In this document: positions 44,048 to 52,713 of the stretch, piece after piece
How positions within the stretch are numbered: the first letter of the stretch is position 1
Layout of the letters: each line of letters starts with the position of its first letter
Source: Ardenticatenaceae bacterium
Lineage (GTDB): Bacteria > Chloroflexota > Anaerolineae > Promineifilales > Promineifilaceae
Length of the DNA stretch: 64,000 nucleotides
Direction of reading: 5' to 3'
NCBI GenBank assembly: GCA_011525915.1
Contig: WYBM01000100.1
Location: forward strand, 51,377 to 115,376
The notes under the pieces: model-generated
Databases searched by the model: none
What the model was told of the DNA's origin: nothing
Seen by the model: the letters and a program-made list of their open reading frames with translations, nothing else
Position numbers and translations under genes: made by a program

Positions 44048-45496
44048 ATGGATGCCTACACCCATTTCATTCAACGCTATGAAACGCCCACTACCGTCAA
44101 GGAGGCGTTGGCTTTGCTGGGCCACAACGGCCGTGATGCCCGCCTGATCGCCGGGGGCACAGACCTCATACTGGAGCTGGAACGTGGCCAGCGCCGTGAT
44201 GTAAAAACCCTCATCGATATCACCCGCATTCCGGGCCTGGACACTATTTCCCAAGACGGAGACGGCCGTATCCATCTGGGCCCCTTGGTCACCCACAACC
44301 AGGTCATCGCCTCTGAACTATTGGTAACCCAGGCTCTGCCACTGGCCCAGGCCTGCCTGGAAGTAGCTTCGCCCCAACTGCGTAATCGGGCCACCATTGC
44401 CGGCAACCTGATCACCGCCAGCCCGGCTAACGATACTATTACCCCATTGCGCGCCCTGAATGCTTCCGTTACGCTGGCATCTATGAACGGTCAACGCATT
44501 GTACCGCTGGCTGACTTTTACACCGGGGTACGCCGTACGGTTATGCAGCCCGATGAGATGTTGTTAGACATTGCCTTTATCCCACCGCCGACCTCAGCGT
44601 GCGGCATCTTTGTCAAGCTGGGGCTGCGCCGGGCACAGGCCATCTCGGTCATTCACCTGGCGCTAATAGTGGATTTTAAGGCTGATGGCCAGACGGTAAA
44701 CACAGCGGCCCTCACCCTCGGCAGTGTGGCCCCCACCATCATTAATGCCAGGGCCGCTGAAGATTACCTGGCCGGGCAAAAGCTGACGGAAAGTGTCATC
44801 ACCCAGGCTGCCCGGCTGGCCATGGCCGCGGCAGCGCCCATTGATGATGTACGCGGCCCGGCTGCCTACCGTACGGAAATGGTGCGGGTATTAACAAAAC
44901 GAGCCCTGATGACGCTGCGTGACGGCCATGAACGGGCGCAGTGGCCCGCTGACCCGGTCATGCTTTGGGGGGAGACCCGCGGCCGTTGCCCCACCGGCCT
45001 CCAATTTGCGGCCAGCCATGATGCCCAAATGCCTATCACCGCGGTGGTGAACGGGGAGACGGTAGCGGCCGTGGGTGGCGTGCACAAAACCTTGCTGCGC
45101 TGGCTGCGCGAAGAAGGGTTTTTGACGGGCACCAAGGAAGGCTGCGCCGAAGGTGAATGTGGCGCCTGCACAGTTTTCCTGGACGGTATGGCCGTCATGG
45201 CTTGTCTGGTGCCCGCGCCGCGGGCCCATGGCGCGGCCATTACCACCATTGAAGGACTGGCGCATCACCAGTTAGGTGCTCTTCATCCGCTGCAGCAGGC
45301 ATTTATGGAAACGGGTGCCGTACAGTGTGGCTACTGCATCCCCGGTTTTTTGATGGCCGGGGCTAAACTGCTGGCCGAAAAATCCCACCCTGACCTGGCG
45401 CAGATTCAGCAAGCATTTAGCGGTAACCTGTGTCGTTGTACCGGCTATTATAAAATCATTGAAGCGGTCGAAAAAGCAGCAATGGGTGTTTCGTAA
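44048..45496 (+). CDS. Molybdenum hydroxylase FAD and 2Fe-2S subunit fusion
   Basis: 482 residues. Residues 1-175 are an FAD-binding domain of the CoxM/XdhB type (LIAGGTDLILEL, TIAGNLITASPANDT), then a CO-dehydrogenase flavoprotein C-terminal domain (about 185-285). From about 330 a plant-type ferredoxin domain has Cys366, Cys371, Cys374 and Cys386, followed by a second 2Fe-2S domain with CGYC and CRCTGYY. The classical XdhA order is iron-sulfur first and FAD second; here it is reversed. It passes electrons from the molybdenum subunit encoded at 46026. Confidence 0.88.
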   Translation: MDAYTHFIQRYETPTTVKEALALLGHNGRDARLIAGGTDLILELERGQRRDVKTLIDITRIPGLDTISQDGDGRIHLGPLVTHNQVIASELLVTQALPLAQACLEVASPQLRNRATIAGNLITASPANDTITPLRALNASVTLASMNGQRIVPLADFYTGVRRTVMQPDEMLLDIAFIPPPTSACGIFVKLGLRRAQAISVIHLALIVDFKADGQTVNTAALTLGSVAPTIINARAAEDYLAGQKLTESVITQAARLAMAAAAPIDDVRGPAAYRTEMVRVLTKRALMTLRDGHERAQWPADPVMLWGETRGRCPTGLQFAASHDAQMPITAVVNGETVAAVGGVHKTLLRWLREEGFLTGTKEGCAEGECGACTVFLDGMAVMACLVPAPRAHGAAITTIEGLAHHQLGALHPLQQAFMETGAVQCGYCIPGFLMAGAKLLAEKSHPDLAQIQQAFSGNLCRCTGYYKIIEAVEKAAMGVS

Positions 45497-45571
45497 TCCA
45501 TTATCCTTATACCCTCAGCCGATGACGGCTGACCGCGTAGGGGTGATGGATACGGGCTAGAGGTTATAGAT

Positions 45572-45925
45572 ATGCGCCTGGAAAAAAAACGACAGGAACA
45601 ATTAAATAAACGTAAGGGCCTGACCGGCCGGACCCTCATCATGGTTGTCTGGTTGGGGATCTCATTTGCCGTAGCCTACTTTCTCACAGAATATATGTTC
45701 AGCGCCGGTTACCTAACGGAAAAAATCTACTATGTGGATCTAAAAATTCCGCGAGATGTGCCGTTGGCCGGGGCGAAGTTTGGCACCATGTTTCTGATGG
45801 TGATCGTCATGCAGATCGTCTTTTCATTTGGCTTTATGCTGGCCAGCCCGGAAGGCCGCCGCCGCACCGGTGACCCAACCATGCATTCGCGCAACAAAGA
45901 TCCATTTGATGATAACCGCTTTTAA
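45572..45925 (+). CDS. Small two-helix membrane protein, unknown
   Basis: 117 residues. Basic, helical N-terminus, helices at about 21-42 and 70-90, and a charged tail. It stands between the two xanthine dehydrogenase subunit genes. A role in them is not apparent; an alternative is a membrane anchor. An imperfect hairpin (CAGCCG/CGGCTG, 45521-45536) lies just upstream. Confidence 0.6.
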   Translation: MRLEKKRQEQLNKRKGLTGRTLIMVVWLGISFAVAYFLTEYMFSAGYLTEKIYYVDLKIPRDVPLAGAKFGTMFLMVIVMQIVFSFGFMLASPEGRRRTGDPTMHSRNKDPFDDNRF

Positions 45926-45926
45926 A

Positions 45927-46023
45927 CCAGTAATCCGTAACCAGTAGTCAGTAACCAGTAGTCAGTAATCAGTTTATTGACCACTGACTACTGAATACTG
46001 ATCACTGAATACTGACCACTAAC
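45927..46023. repeat. Large CAGT/ACTG inverted heptamer array
   Basis: Left arm of six or seven CAGTNNN units (45927-45972) and right arm of six ACTGNNN units (45979-46021), separated by TTTATTG. It starts 2 bases after one stop codon and ends 3-5 bases before the next ATG. Confidence 0.85.
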
Positions 46024-46025
46024 TT

Positions 46026-48257
46026 ATGATCCCATCCCACTCCTCCCCCCGTGTAGATGCGGCCGGTAAAGTGACTGGCACCACGCTGTACCCCGGCGAC
46101 ATCACGCTGCCATCGCTGCTGCACGGCAAGGTTTTGTTCAGCCATCAGCCGCATGCCCGCATGACAGCCATAGACCTGCGTGCCGCCGAAGCTGTGCCCG
46201 GTGTGGTGGCTATTTTTACGGCGCCCGATGTACCGGTGAATGAATATGGTTTGATCTTGCCAGACCAGCCGGTGTTGGTGGGGCTGGGCAGCGCCAAACC
46301 TGGTTGTGACGTAAGCCGGTGGGAAGGAGACCAGGTAGCCCTTATTGTGGCTGAGACGGAAGAAGCAGCAGCATTGGCCCGTGACAAGATCGCCATCACC
46401 TGGGAGCCGCTGCCTATCATTACCGACATGGCAGAAGCTATGCGGGATGAGCTGATCATCAATCCAGACTATGATACAAACATTCTTCAACATTACCGCA
46501 TTCGCAAAGGAGATATGGCCGTCGGATGGGCGGCAGCGGATGTGGTGGTGGAGAGTGAGTACACACTGCCTTACCAGGAACACGCATATCTGCAACCAGA
46601 AGCGGCCGTGAGTTTTATAGATGATAATGGGCGGGTAACAGTGCAGATTGCCGGCCAGTGGACGGTGGAAGACCAGATGCAGGTGGCCCATGCCCTGGAT
46701 GTGCCGCTGGAAAAAGTGCGCATCATGTACCCGGCTATTGGCGGGGCTTTTGGGGGGCGTGAAGATATGTCGCTGCAAATTGTGATGGCCCTGGCGGCGT
46801 TACGTTTGCATGAACGGGGCATTCGTCGGCCCGTGCGTGTCATCTGGACGCGGCCAGAGAGCATCATGGGTCACCATAAGCGCCACGCGGGCACCATACG
46901 TACCCGGTGGGGGGCCACCAAAGAAGGCAAGATCACGGCCGTATCCGCCGAATGTTATCTGGACAGCGGCGCCTATGCTTATACCTCCACCAAAGTGTTG
47001 GGCAACCTGCACCTTACCGTTACCGGCCCTTATGAAATCCCCCATGCGCATATAGACAGCTACACCATTCTTACGCACAATCCGCCGGGAGGGGCGTTCC
47101 GGGGGTTTGGCGGGCCACAGGGCGCATTGGCGGCGGAAACACAGATGAACAAACTGGCCGAGGCCCTGGGCATGGACCCGGTAGCACTACGCCTGAAAAA
47201 CGTGCTGCGTGAAGGCAGCCTGACAACGGTGCAAACGCCGCCCCCGGCCGGCATCAGCATGGCCGAGGTGATTGCCGATTGTGCCACCGCCGCCGAATGG
47301 CACAGTGATCAGAAACCCGCAAGTGGCCATCAGTTTTCCAGTGTACAGTCGCTGCGGCCCAACACACAGGCGCTGCGGCACGGCCGTGGGTTTGCCTGTG
47401 CCTTTAAGAATATAGGCTTCTCTTTTGGTTTCCCGGAACGGTGTGATGCCACCATTGAGATACACGGCCGTGGCGAGATCGAAAAGGTGGTGCTGCGGCA
47501 TGGCGGGGCCGATGTGGGGCAGGGCGCCCACACGGTTTTTCGCCAGATGGCCGCTGCGGCTCTGTTTGTATCGGAAGAGATAGTCGTCATGGAGCTGTCA
47601 GACACGGCCACCAGTGGTGACTCTGGTTCGGCATCGGCCTCACGGCTGACATGGATGGCCGGCAACGCCATTCGGGGCGCGGCTGCCCGCGCCCTGGCTG
47701 CCTGGGAAGCGGAAGAGCGTCCGGCGGTGGGCCATTTCCGCTACGAACCACCGCGTACCCAGATGTTTGATGAGCAAACGGGTAAAAGCACTCCCAACTT
47801 CACCTACGGCTACGTGGCCGAGGTGGTAGACGTGACGGTAGACCTGGAAACGGGCCACCTGCATGTGGACCGGGTGGTGTGTGCCGACGACGTAGGCAAG
47901 GCGATCAACCCCACACTCATTGAGGGCCAGATTGAAGGGGCCATTGTGCAGGCGTTTGGGTATGCGGTGATGGAAGATTTGCAGGTGAGGGACGGCCGTA
48001 TCCAAAACCCGTTCTTGAGCCAATACCTCATTCCGGGCATCAAAGACATCCCTACTCGTGTCGATTCTGTCATTCTGGAATACCCTGACCCCCTGGGCCC
48101 CTGGGGGGTGCGCGGCATGGCCGAAATGCCATACCTGCCGCTGGCCCCGGCCCTGGTAGCGGCCATACACAATGCTACTGGTGTCTGGTTCCATGAAATT
48201 CCCCTGATGCCCTACAAAGTGGTGCAAAAACTACGCGAGCACGGCCTGGGAGCTTAG
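46026..48257 (+). CDS. Xanthine dehydrogenase-type molybdopterin-binding subunit
   Basis: 743 residues, the normal size of the large subunit. It oxidises a purine or aldehyde using the molybdenum cofactor. An a/b hammerhead domain (8-120, RVDAAGKVTGTTLYPGDI) is followed by molybdopterin-binding segments: GGAFGGREDMS near 239-249, PPGGAFRGFGGPQ near 355-367, and DVGQGAHTVF. The active-site Cys loop AYXCXFR of CO dehydrogenase is absent, which favours xanthine dehydrogenase-like activity. No ribosome site; the ATG follows directly on a heptamer array. Confidence 0.9.
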   Translation: MIPSHSSPRVDAAGKVTGTTLYPGDITLPSLLHGKVLFSHQPHARMTAIDLRAAEAVPGVVAIFTAPDVPVNEYGLILPDQPVLVGLGSAKPGCDVSRWEGDQVALIVAETEEAAALARDKIAITWEPLPIITDMAEAMRDELIINPDYDTNILQHYRIRKGDMAVGWAAADVVVESEYTLPYQEHAYLQPEAAVSFIDDNGRVTVQIAGQWTVEDQMQVAHALDVPLEKVRIMYPAIGGAFGGREDMSLQIVMALAALRLHERGIRRPVRVIWTRPESIMGHHKRHAGTIRTRWGATKEGKITAVSAECYLDSGAYAYTSTKVLGNLHLTVTGPYEIPHAHIDSYTILTHNPPGGAFRGFGGPQGALAAETQMNKLAEALGMDPVALRLKNVLREGSLTTVQTPPPAGISMAEVIADCATAAEWHSDQKPASGHQFSSVQSLRPNTQALRHGRGFACAFKNIGFSFGFPERCDATIEIHGRGEIEKVVLRHGGADVGQGAHTVFRQMAAAALFVSEEIVVMELSDTATSGDSGSASASRLTWMAGNAIRGAAARALAAWEAEERPAVGHFRYEPPRTQMFDEQTGKSTPNFTYGYVAEVVDVTVDLETGHLHVDRVVCADDVGKAINPTLIEGQIEGAIVQAFGYAVMEDLQVRDGRIQNPFLSQYLIPGIKDIPTRVDSVILEYPDPLGPWGVRGMAEMPYLPLAPALVAAIHNATGVWFHEIPLMPYKVVQKLREHGLGA

Positions 48258-48374
48258 ATAAGTTCCACAAAAGGCTGCGGATTGTGCTCTGTTTTGTCTG
48301 GTTAAAGTGAACCTCGGATGTATCGTAAAATGTTCTCCCAACTTTGCTACCCTCAACTATGTTCTTGATAATGG

Positions 48375-51300
48375 TCACTTTATCGTTAGTTTGCGCATCT
48401 TATAAGTATCAGTGATTTTCTTGTTCACCGGGACACTTGTTAAAAACGACTGCCTTAATTCACAATCTTCAATTCTTTCTGCCCATTCATGTAAATTTCG
48501 ATGCGCTTGAATGATGGTACCTTCAGCTAGGCTATCATCTACTCTTTTTAATATTTCGTAACAGATAAGAAAAATCCTGAAAGGTTCGATTGTTCCGTCT
48601 AGAGTTCCAGATTTTAGATGTTTTGAGATGCTGTAGACCAATGACTGAGCTTGAGCATAATCTCCTTCTAAAAAATACGAAAAAGCTAAACCTGCCATTG
48701 GCTCTAGTGGCTTGTTTGGATGCCCTAGATCCTTTTTAATCCCATAAGCTCTTTCATAAACTTGCCTCGCTTGAGTAATCATTTCTAGGTCTATTAACGC
48801 GTGACCCAGAAAGAGTAAAGCGTCTGATTCAAGTGGTAAATCACCCACCTGTTGCGCAGCGTTTATTGATTTGTTTGCATACCCTTGGGCCCGCTCACTT
48901 TCAAATCTACGGAGGAAATTCAAACTTAGCCCCGCCAGTGTTAAGCCTTCGCCTCTAGGGTCTCTATGATTTTCCCAAATGTCCAGGGCTTGATTAAAAT
49001 AGTCATCGGCGGTTTGATAACTGCCCTGATGAGAGTGAATTATCCCCAAATTACTGAGGGTTTTTCCTTCCGCGTATTTGAAACTAGTAACGCGGTATAG
49101 CCTAAGAGCCTCCTGAAAATTATTGGTAGATATTGTATACTTCCCAGAATGTAAATTAAGCAAACCCAGGGAGTTGATTATATCTCCAAGATAATGTGGA
49201 CTGTTAATTTTGTTACAAAGTTCTATCCCCATGTCAAGGTGGTTTTGCGCTTTAGGATAATCACCTAACTGTAAATATATCCCTCCCAAATTAGAGTATG
49301 CGGCAATGGCTCCACTGCGTTGGCCAATGTCAAGGTGTATAGATAATGCTTTTTGGACATATTCTATAGCCTCACCATAGTGACCTTGCGTGAGGTAGAA
49401 TACTCCCAAACTATTTAATGCGCTGGCTTCTTTTGATCGGTCGTGTATTCTCTGCCCAATTAGTAGTTGATTCTTGTAATATTTTTCTGCTTCTGTACTA
49501 ACTCCTTTGTAACGATAGTAGATTCCGAGGTTTCCATAAACATCCCCTTTAAAGCCCAAGTTTTCCCGTAAGTCAGGATTTTCCTCATAAAGAGATAATG
49601 CCGTTTTACTTAACGTTATTGCCTCATCATAATCTCCATTAAACCAATGATAGATACCTAAGCGAAAATACCCCTGTGCTATCAACTCGGGTAACTCTAA
49701 CAATTTCGCTTGCGTCAAACCTGTTGAAATATGCTCAAGCGCGTCATTATATTGGCCTTGCCAAAGCAGGGTATGTGCCCACTGAAAATGAGCCTGTGCT
49801 TGAACCTTCACATTCTTAGACTCTTGAGCAAGCTGGATACTATGGTTAGCCGAGATAAGAGCTTGATCATATTTAGCCAGGTAATTATTAAATCGCGCCA
49901 GTCTCATATAAAATTGACTCAAAAGTGATTGAATCTGTATTTTTGATTTTGCATCTTTATGGTTCAGTGATTGCAAAAAGTTGATCGACTGCTGAATAAG
50001 TAATTCGGCTTCTTCGTAGTGCCCAACAACATCGTAATAGAGTACCAGATTTTCAAAGTGGTCATCTAATGCATCAAGTCTCTGGTTTTTTAACAGCCAA
50101 TTCCAGGCGAAGGTGATATTTTTGATGTCGTTTTGGATAGCAATTAGCCCTGTTAATGTTTGTTCTCCGTTTAACAGACGACCTTGATTGCATAAAAATC
50201 CAGAAAAGTAGTCCGCACACTTTTTTCCTGTAGAAAACACGATTTCACTGTCTTCTGATAATTTTCCTGCTAAATCCTGTCGAAGAATTTCATGCATCTC
50301 AAAACGGCCGTGACCCACCTCACGCAAAAATGATTTATCCACCAGACTGGCCAGCATGGGGGGCGCAGCATCCGCCACATAGGCGGCTGCTTCCAGGGTA
50401 AAGCCGCCCCGAAAAACGGAGAGCTTTTGGGCCAATAACTGCGCTTCGGGTGTCAACTGCTGCCAGGATTGGGTGATAACGGCCTGCATGCTGCGATGAC
50501 GCGGCGGAACGTCGATCATGGTGGTTTGAAGCAGGGCAATGTTCCGGGTTAACTCGGCGGCTATCTGGTGGCAAGCGTGGGTTCGCACCAGCGGCGCAGC
50601 CAACTCTATGGCCAGCGGCATGCCTTCCACCAGCCGGCAAATGTGAACCACACAGCTTTTTTCACCTTCTGCCAGGGAAAAATGGGCCCGCGCCCGCTGT
50701 GCCCGCTCGGTGAATAACTGAATGGCAGCAAAGTCCTGAATGAGCGGCAGGTTTTCCTGAGGGGGGACGGGGAGGCCATCAATTTCATAGAGCCATTCCG
50801 CCTGAAAGTTAAGGCACTCCCGTGAGGTGACCAACAGCTTGACCTGGGGGGCACGCTGCAAAATATCAAGCACTATATCAGCCCCGGCTAAAAGATGCTC
50901 GAAGTTGTCCAGAATGAGAAGCATCTCTTTTTGGCCTAAATAATTCAGCAGTTGTTGCCGGCTGCTTTCTTTGCCATAAAACCGGAAGTTGAGGGCATCG
51001 GCGATGGTGGTCACAATCAGCTCCGGCGAAGCTACCGCCGCCAGGGGCACAAAAAAGACACCGTGTGGGCGAGCAGACAGGCAGCGCCTGCCTACCTCTA
51101 TGGCCAACCGAGATTTGCCCATACCGCCTGGCCCACTGATGGTAAGAAGCTGGCAGTGCGGGGTGGCCAGCCTTTCGGTAATTTCCTTAATCTCCGTTTC
51201 CCGGCCGAAAAAGGGGGTCAGGGAAACGGGCAAATTGTGCGGGGGCGGCGTATCAACGGCCGTTGCCACCGGCGCAGAGGCTGATGTACGGCCGTGTAAT

Positions 51301-52052
51301 GATTCATACAACGCCGTGGTGTCTGGCTGAGGGGCCAGCCCCAAGTCTGTGACCAGGGTGTGGGCCAACTGTTGGTAATGGTGGTGTACGGCCGTGAGTT
51401 GACCACAGGCAGCCAACAGCGTCAGAATATGGCGATGGGCTGTTTCATTGTATTCGTCAACCTCGGCCCAGCGCCGGGCGTAGGCCAGCGCTGGCCCCCA
51501 CTGTTCTTGTTTCAACTCGTGATGAAGTAAACGTTGGCAGCATTCAGCCAACTGCTGCCGCAGCAGTTCCCCTTGTTGTCGTTGCCAGGCATCAAAGTCA
51601 GGGCTGTCTGGCAGGTGGAACCCGGCCATAAAATCCCCCTGATACAAAGGAAAAGCCTCTAAAAGCTGTGCCAGACAGGCCGGACACAGCTCATCGGTAG
51701 GCCTGAGGTGGTGTTGTTGGCACACAGACAGGCACCTCTGAAAGGCCAGGGCGTCAACCCATAAGGCCGGCTCAGGGTTCAGTTGAATTGTTTTCCGGTC
51801 TGACAGGATCACTTCCTGGCCCAGACTCCCTGTAAGGGCTGGCAGCGTTCCCCGTAACGCAGCTCTGGCTTTGGCATTGTCTACCTCCGGCCAAAACAGC
51901 GCCGCCACTGTATCTCGCGCCTGGGGGCCCGGGACCATCGTCAGATAAGCCAACAAGGCCAGGGCTTTGCGCCGGTTTATGACCACTTCCTGGTGCGCGT
52001 GTTGCAAACGAGGCGGCCCAAATAGATATAACTTTAACTTCGACTCCATCAT
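48375..52052 (-). CDS. SARP-type regulator: BTAD, NB-ARC ATPase and TPR
   Basis: 1225 residues with AGGAG before ATG 52052. Residues 5-95 form an OmpR-like winged helix, 100-255 the bacterial transcriptional activation domain, and 280-580 an NB-ARC/AAA switch with Walker A GPGGMGKS at 307-314 and Walker B LLILDNFEHLL near 376-386. About 12 TPRs fill 600-1190. Such proteins activate genes after ligand-controlled nucleotide exchange. Base use changes sharply near 50,300: the TPR half is AT-rich and has no ACGGCCGT. The gene is divergent from the Rhs-type gene and may control it; that is inference. Confidence 0.85.
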   Translation of the reverse strand: MMESKLKLYLFGPPRLQHAHQEVVINRRKALALLAYLTMVPGPQARDTVAALFWPEVDNAKARAALRGTLPALTGSLGQEVILSDRKTIQLNPEPALWVDALAFQRCLSVCQQHHLRPTDELCPACLAQLLEAFPLYQGDFMAGFHLPDSPDFDAWQRQQGELLRQQLAECCQRLLHHELKQEQWGPALAYARRWAEVDEYNETAHRHILTLLAACGQLTAVHHHYQQLAHTLVTDLGLAPQPDTTALYESLHGRTSASAPVATAVDTPPPHNLPVSLTPFFGRETEIKEITERLATPHCQLLTISGPGGMGKSRLAIEVGRRCLSARPHGVFFVPLAAVASPELIVTTIADALNFRFYGKESSRQQLLNYLGQKEMLLILDNFEHLLAGADIVLDILQRAPQVKLLVTSRECLNFQAEWLYEIDGLPVPPQENLPLIQDFAAIQLFTERAQRARAHFSLAEGEKSCVVHICRLVEGMPLAIELAAPLVRTHACHQIAAELTRNIALLQTTMIDVPPRHRSMQAVITQSWQQLTPEAQLLAQKLSVFRGGFTLEAAAYVADAAPPMLASLVDKSFLREVGHGRFEMHEILRQDLAGKLSEDSEIVFSTGKKCADYFSGFLCNQGRLLNGEQTLTGLIAIQNDIKNITFAWNWLLKNQRLDALDDHFENLVLYYDVVGHYEEAELLIQQSINFLQSLNHKDAKSKIQIQSLLSQFYMRLARFNNYLAKYDQALISANHSIQLAQESKNVKVQAQAHFQWAHTLLWQGQYNDALEHISTGLTQAKLLELPELIAQGYFRLGIYHWFNGDYDEAITLSKTALSLYEENPDLRENLGFKGDVYGNLGIYYRYKGVSTEAEKYYKNQLLIGQRIHDRSKEASALNSLGVFYLTQGHYGEAIEYVQKALSIHLDIGQRSGAIAAYSNLGGIYLQLGDYPKAQNHLDMGIELCNKINSPHYLGDIINSLGLLNLHSGKYTISTNNFQEALRLYRVTSFKYAEGKTLSNLGIIHSHQGSYQTADDYFNQALDIWENHRDPRGEGLTLAGLSLNFLRRFESERAQGYANKSINAAQQVGDLPLESDALLFLGHALIDLEMITQARQVYERAYGIKKDLGHPNKPLEPMAGLAFSYFLEGDYAQAQSLVYSISKHLKSGTLDGTIEPFRIFLICYEILKRVDDSLAEGTIIQAHRNLHEWAERIEDCELRQSFLTSVPVNKKITDTYKMRKLTIK

Positions 52053-52349
52053 CGATAACTCCTGACGACTTGTTTTTCCACTTCGGGCCTTTAGGATGGC
52101 CAGGGCCCCGTTATTCTCAGGCCATCGCTGCCCTCTAGGATGCTTTACTTCGTTTCCTATGGCAAGACCAGAACCCTAGAAGTTCCAAAGGAACCTGCCA
52201 ATTATACCCTCAAATACGAGGTCTGTTGCGATTTTGTTGCGTTACCAAAGTATAGTGTGGCCGCATTGCCATATGACTTGCGGTCGGGGTGATAGGAAGC
52301 CGCCAGTACGGTATGCATCACAGAAATTTCATCAACCTAGGAGGTTACC

Positions 52350-52481
52350 GTGTACAACATCATATCTTCTCTGCCCCATCGTCCTGTGGGGGGCATTCAT
52401 CTGTTAGGATTTATCATCATCTTTAGTTCTCCCCAACGACTGCCTTCTGCGCTGCCAGTTGAGACCATACATCCATTTTAG
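52350..52481 (+). CDS. 43-residue ORF with strong ribosome site
   Basis: GTG 52350 to TAG 52479-52481; AGGAGG (52338-52343) is 6 bases ahead. The centre (GIHLLGFIIIFSS) is a short hydrophobic stretch, with Pro-rich flanks. The stop lies at the first bases of the 114-bp inverted-end element. It could be a small membrane peptide or leader. Coding status rests on the ribosome site alone. Confidence 0.4.
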   Translation: MYNIISSLPHRPVGGIHLLGFIIIFSSPQRLPSALPVETIHPF

Positions 52482-52592
52482 GTAAACCGCGAAAAGTTTC
52501 CAGATGTAAAAAGAGGCGTTTTCTCGCGGTTTACTCCAGTAATCGGCCGCGATTCGCTCGCTCTTTTTCCAAAACTTTTTGCCGATTACCTA
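52479..52592. mobile_element. 114-bp MITE-like element with inverted ends
   Basis: The left end TAGGTAAACCGCGAAAAGTT and the inverted right end TAGGTAATCGGCAAAAAGTT match at 17 of 20 positions. Inside are two long stem-loops: TAAACCGCGA/TCGCGGTTTA (52483-52492, 52524-52533) and GTAATCGGC/GCCGATTAC (52539-52547, 52581-52589). No clear target duplication. It could instead be a structured regulatory RNA. Confidence 0.5.
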
Positions 52593-52713
52593 ATCTCGTT
52601 AAATGGCACAAACTTTCGTTGAGTACCAAGTAGTAAGATCATCATCATCCCTCAGGGAATGTTTAGCAGCACACTAACTTTGTAATGTATTCCTGCAAGG
52701 AGGAACTCTCATC

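Larger units (their letters stand above)
52053..52713. other. 661-base divergent intergenic region
   Basis: It separates the regulator and the Rhs-type gene. It holds a 43-codon ORF with a strong ribosome site, a 114-bp element with inverted ends, and AGGAGGAA at about 52699-52706 serving the large gene. The part 52053-52337 shows no gene or hairpin I can support, although AGGATGGCCAGGGCC-type short inverted repeats occur. Confidence 0.6.
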
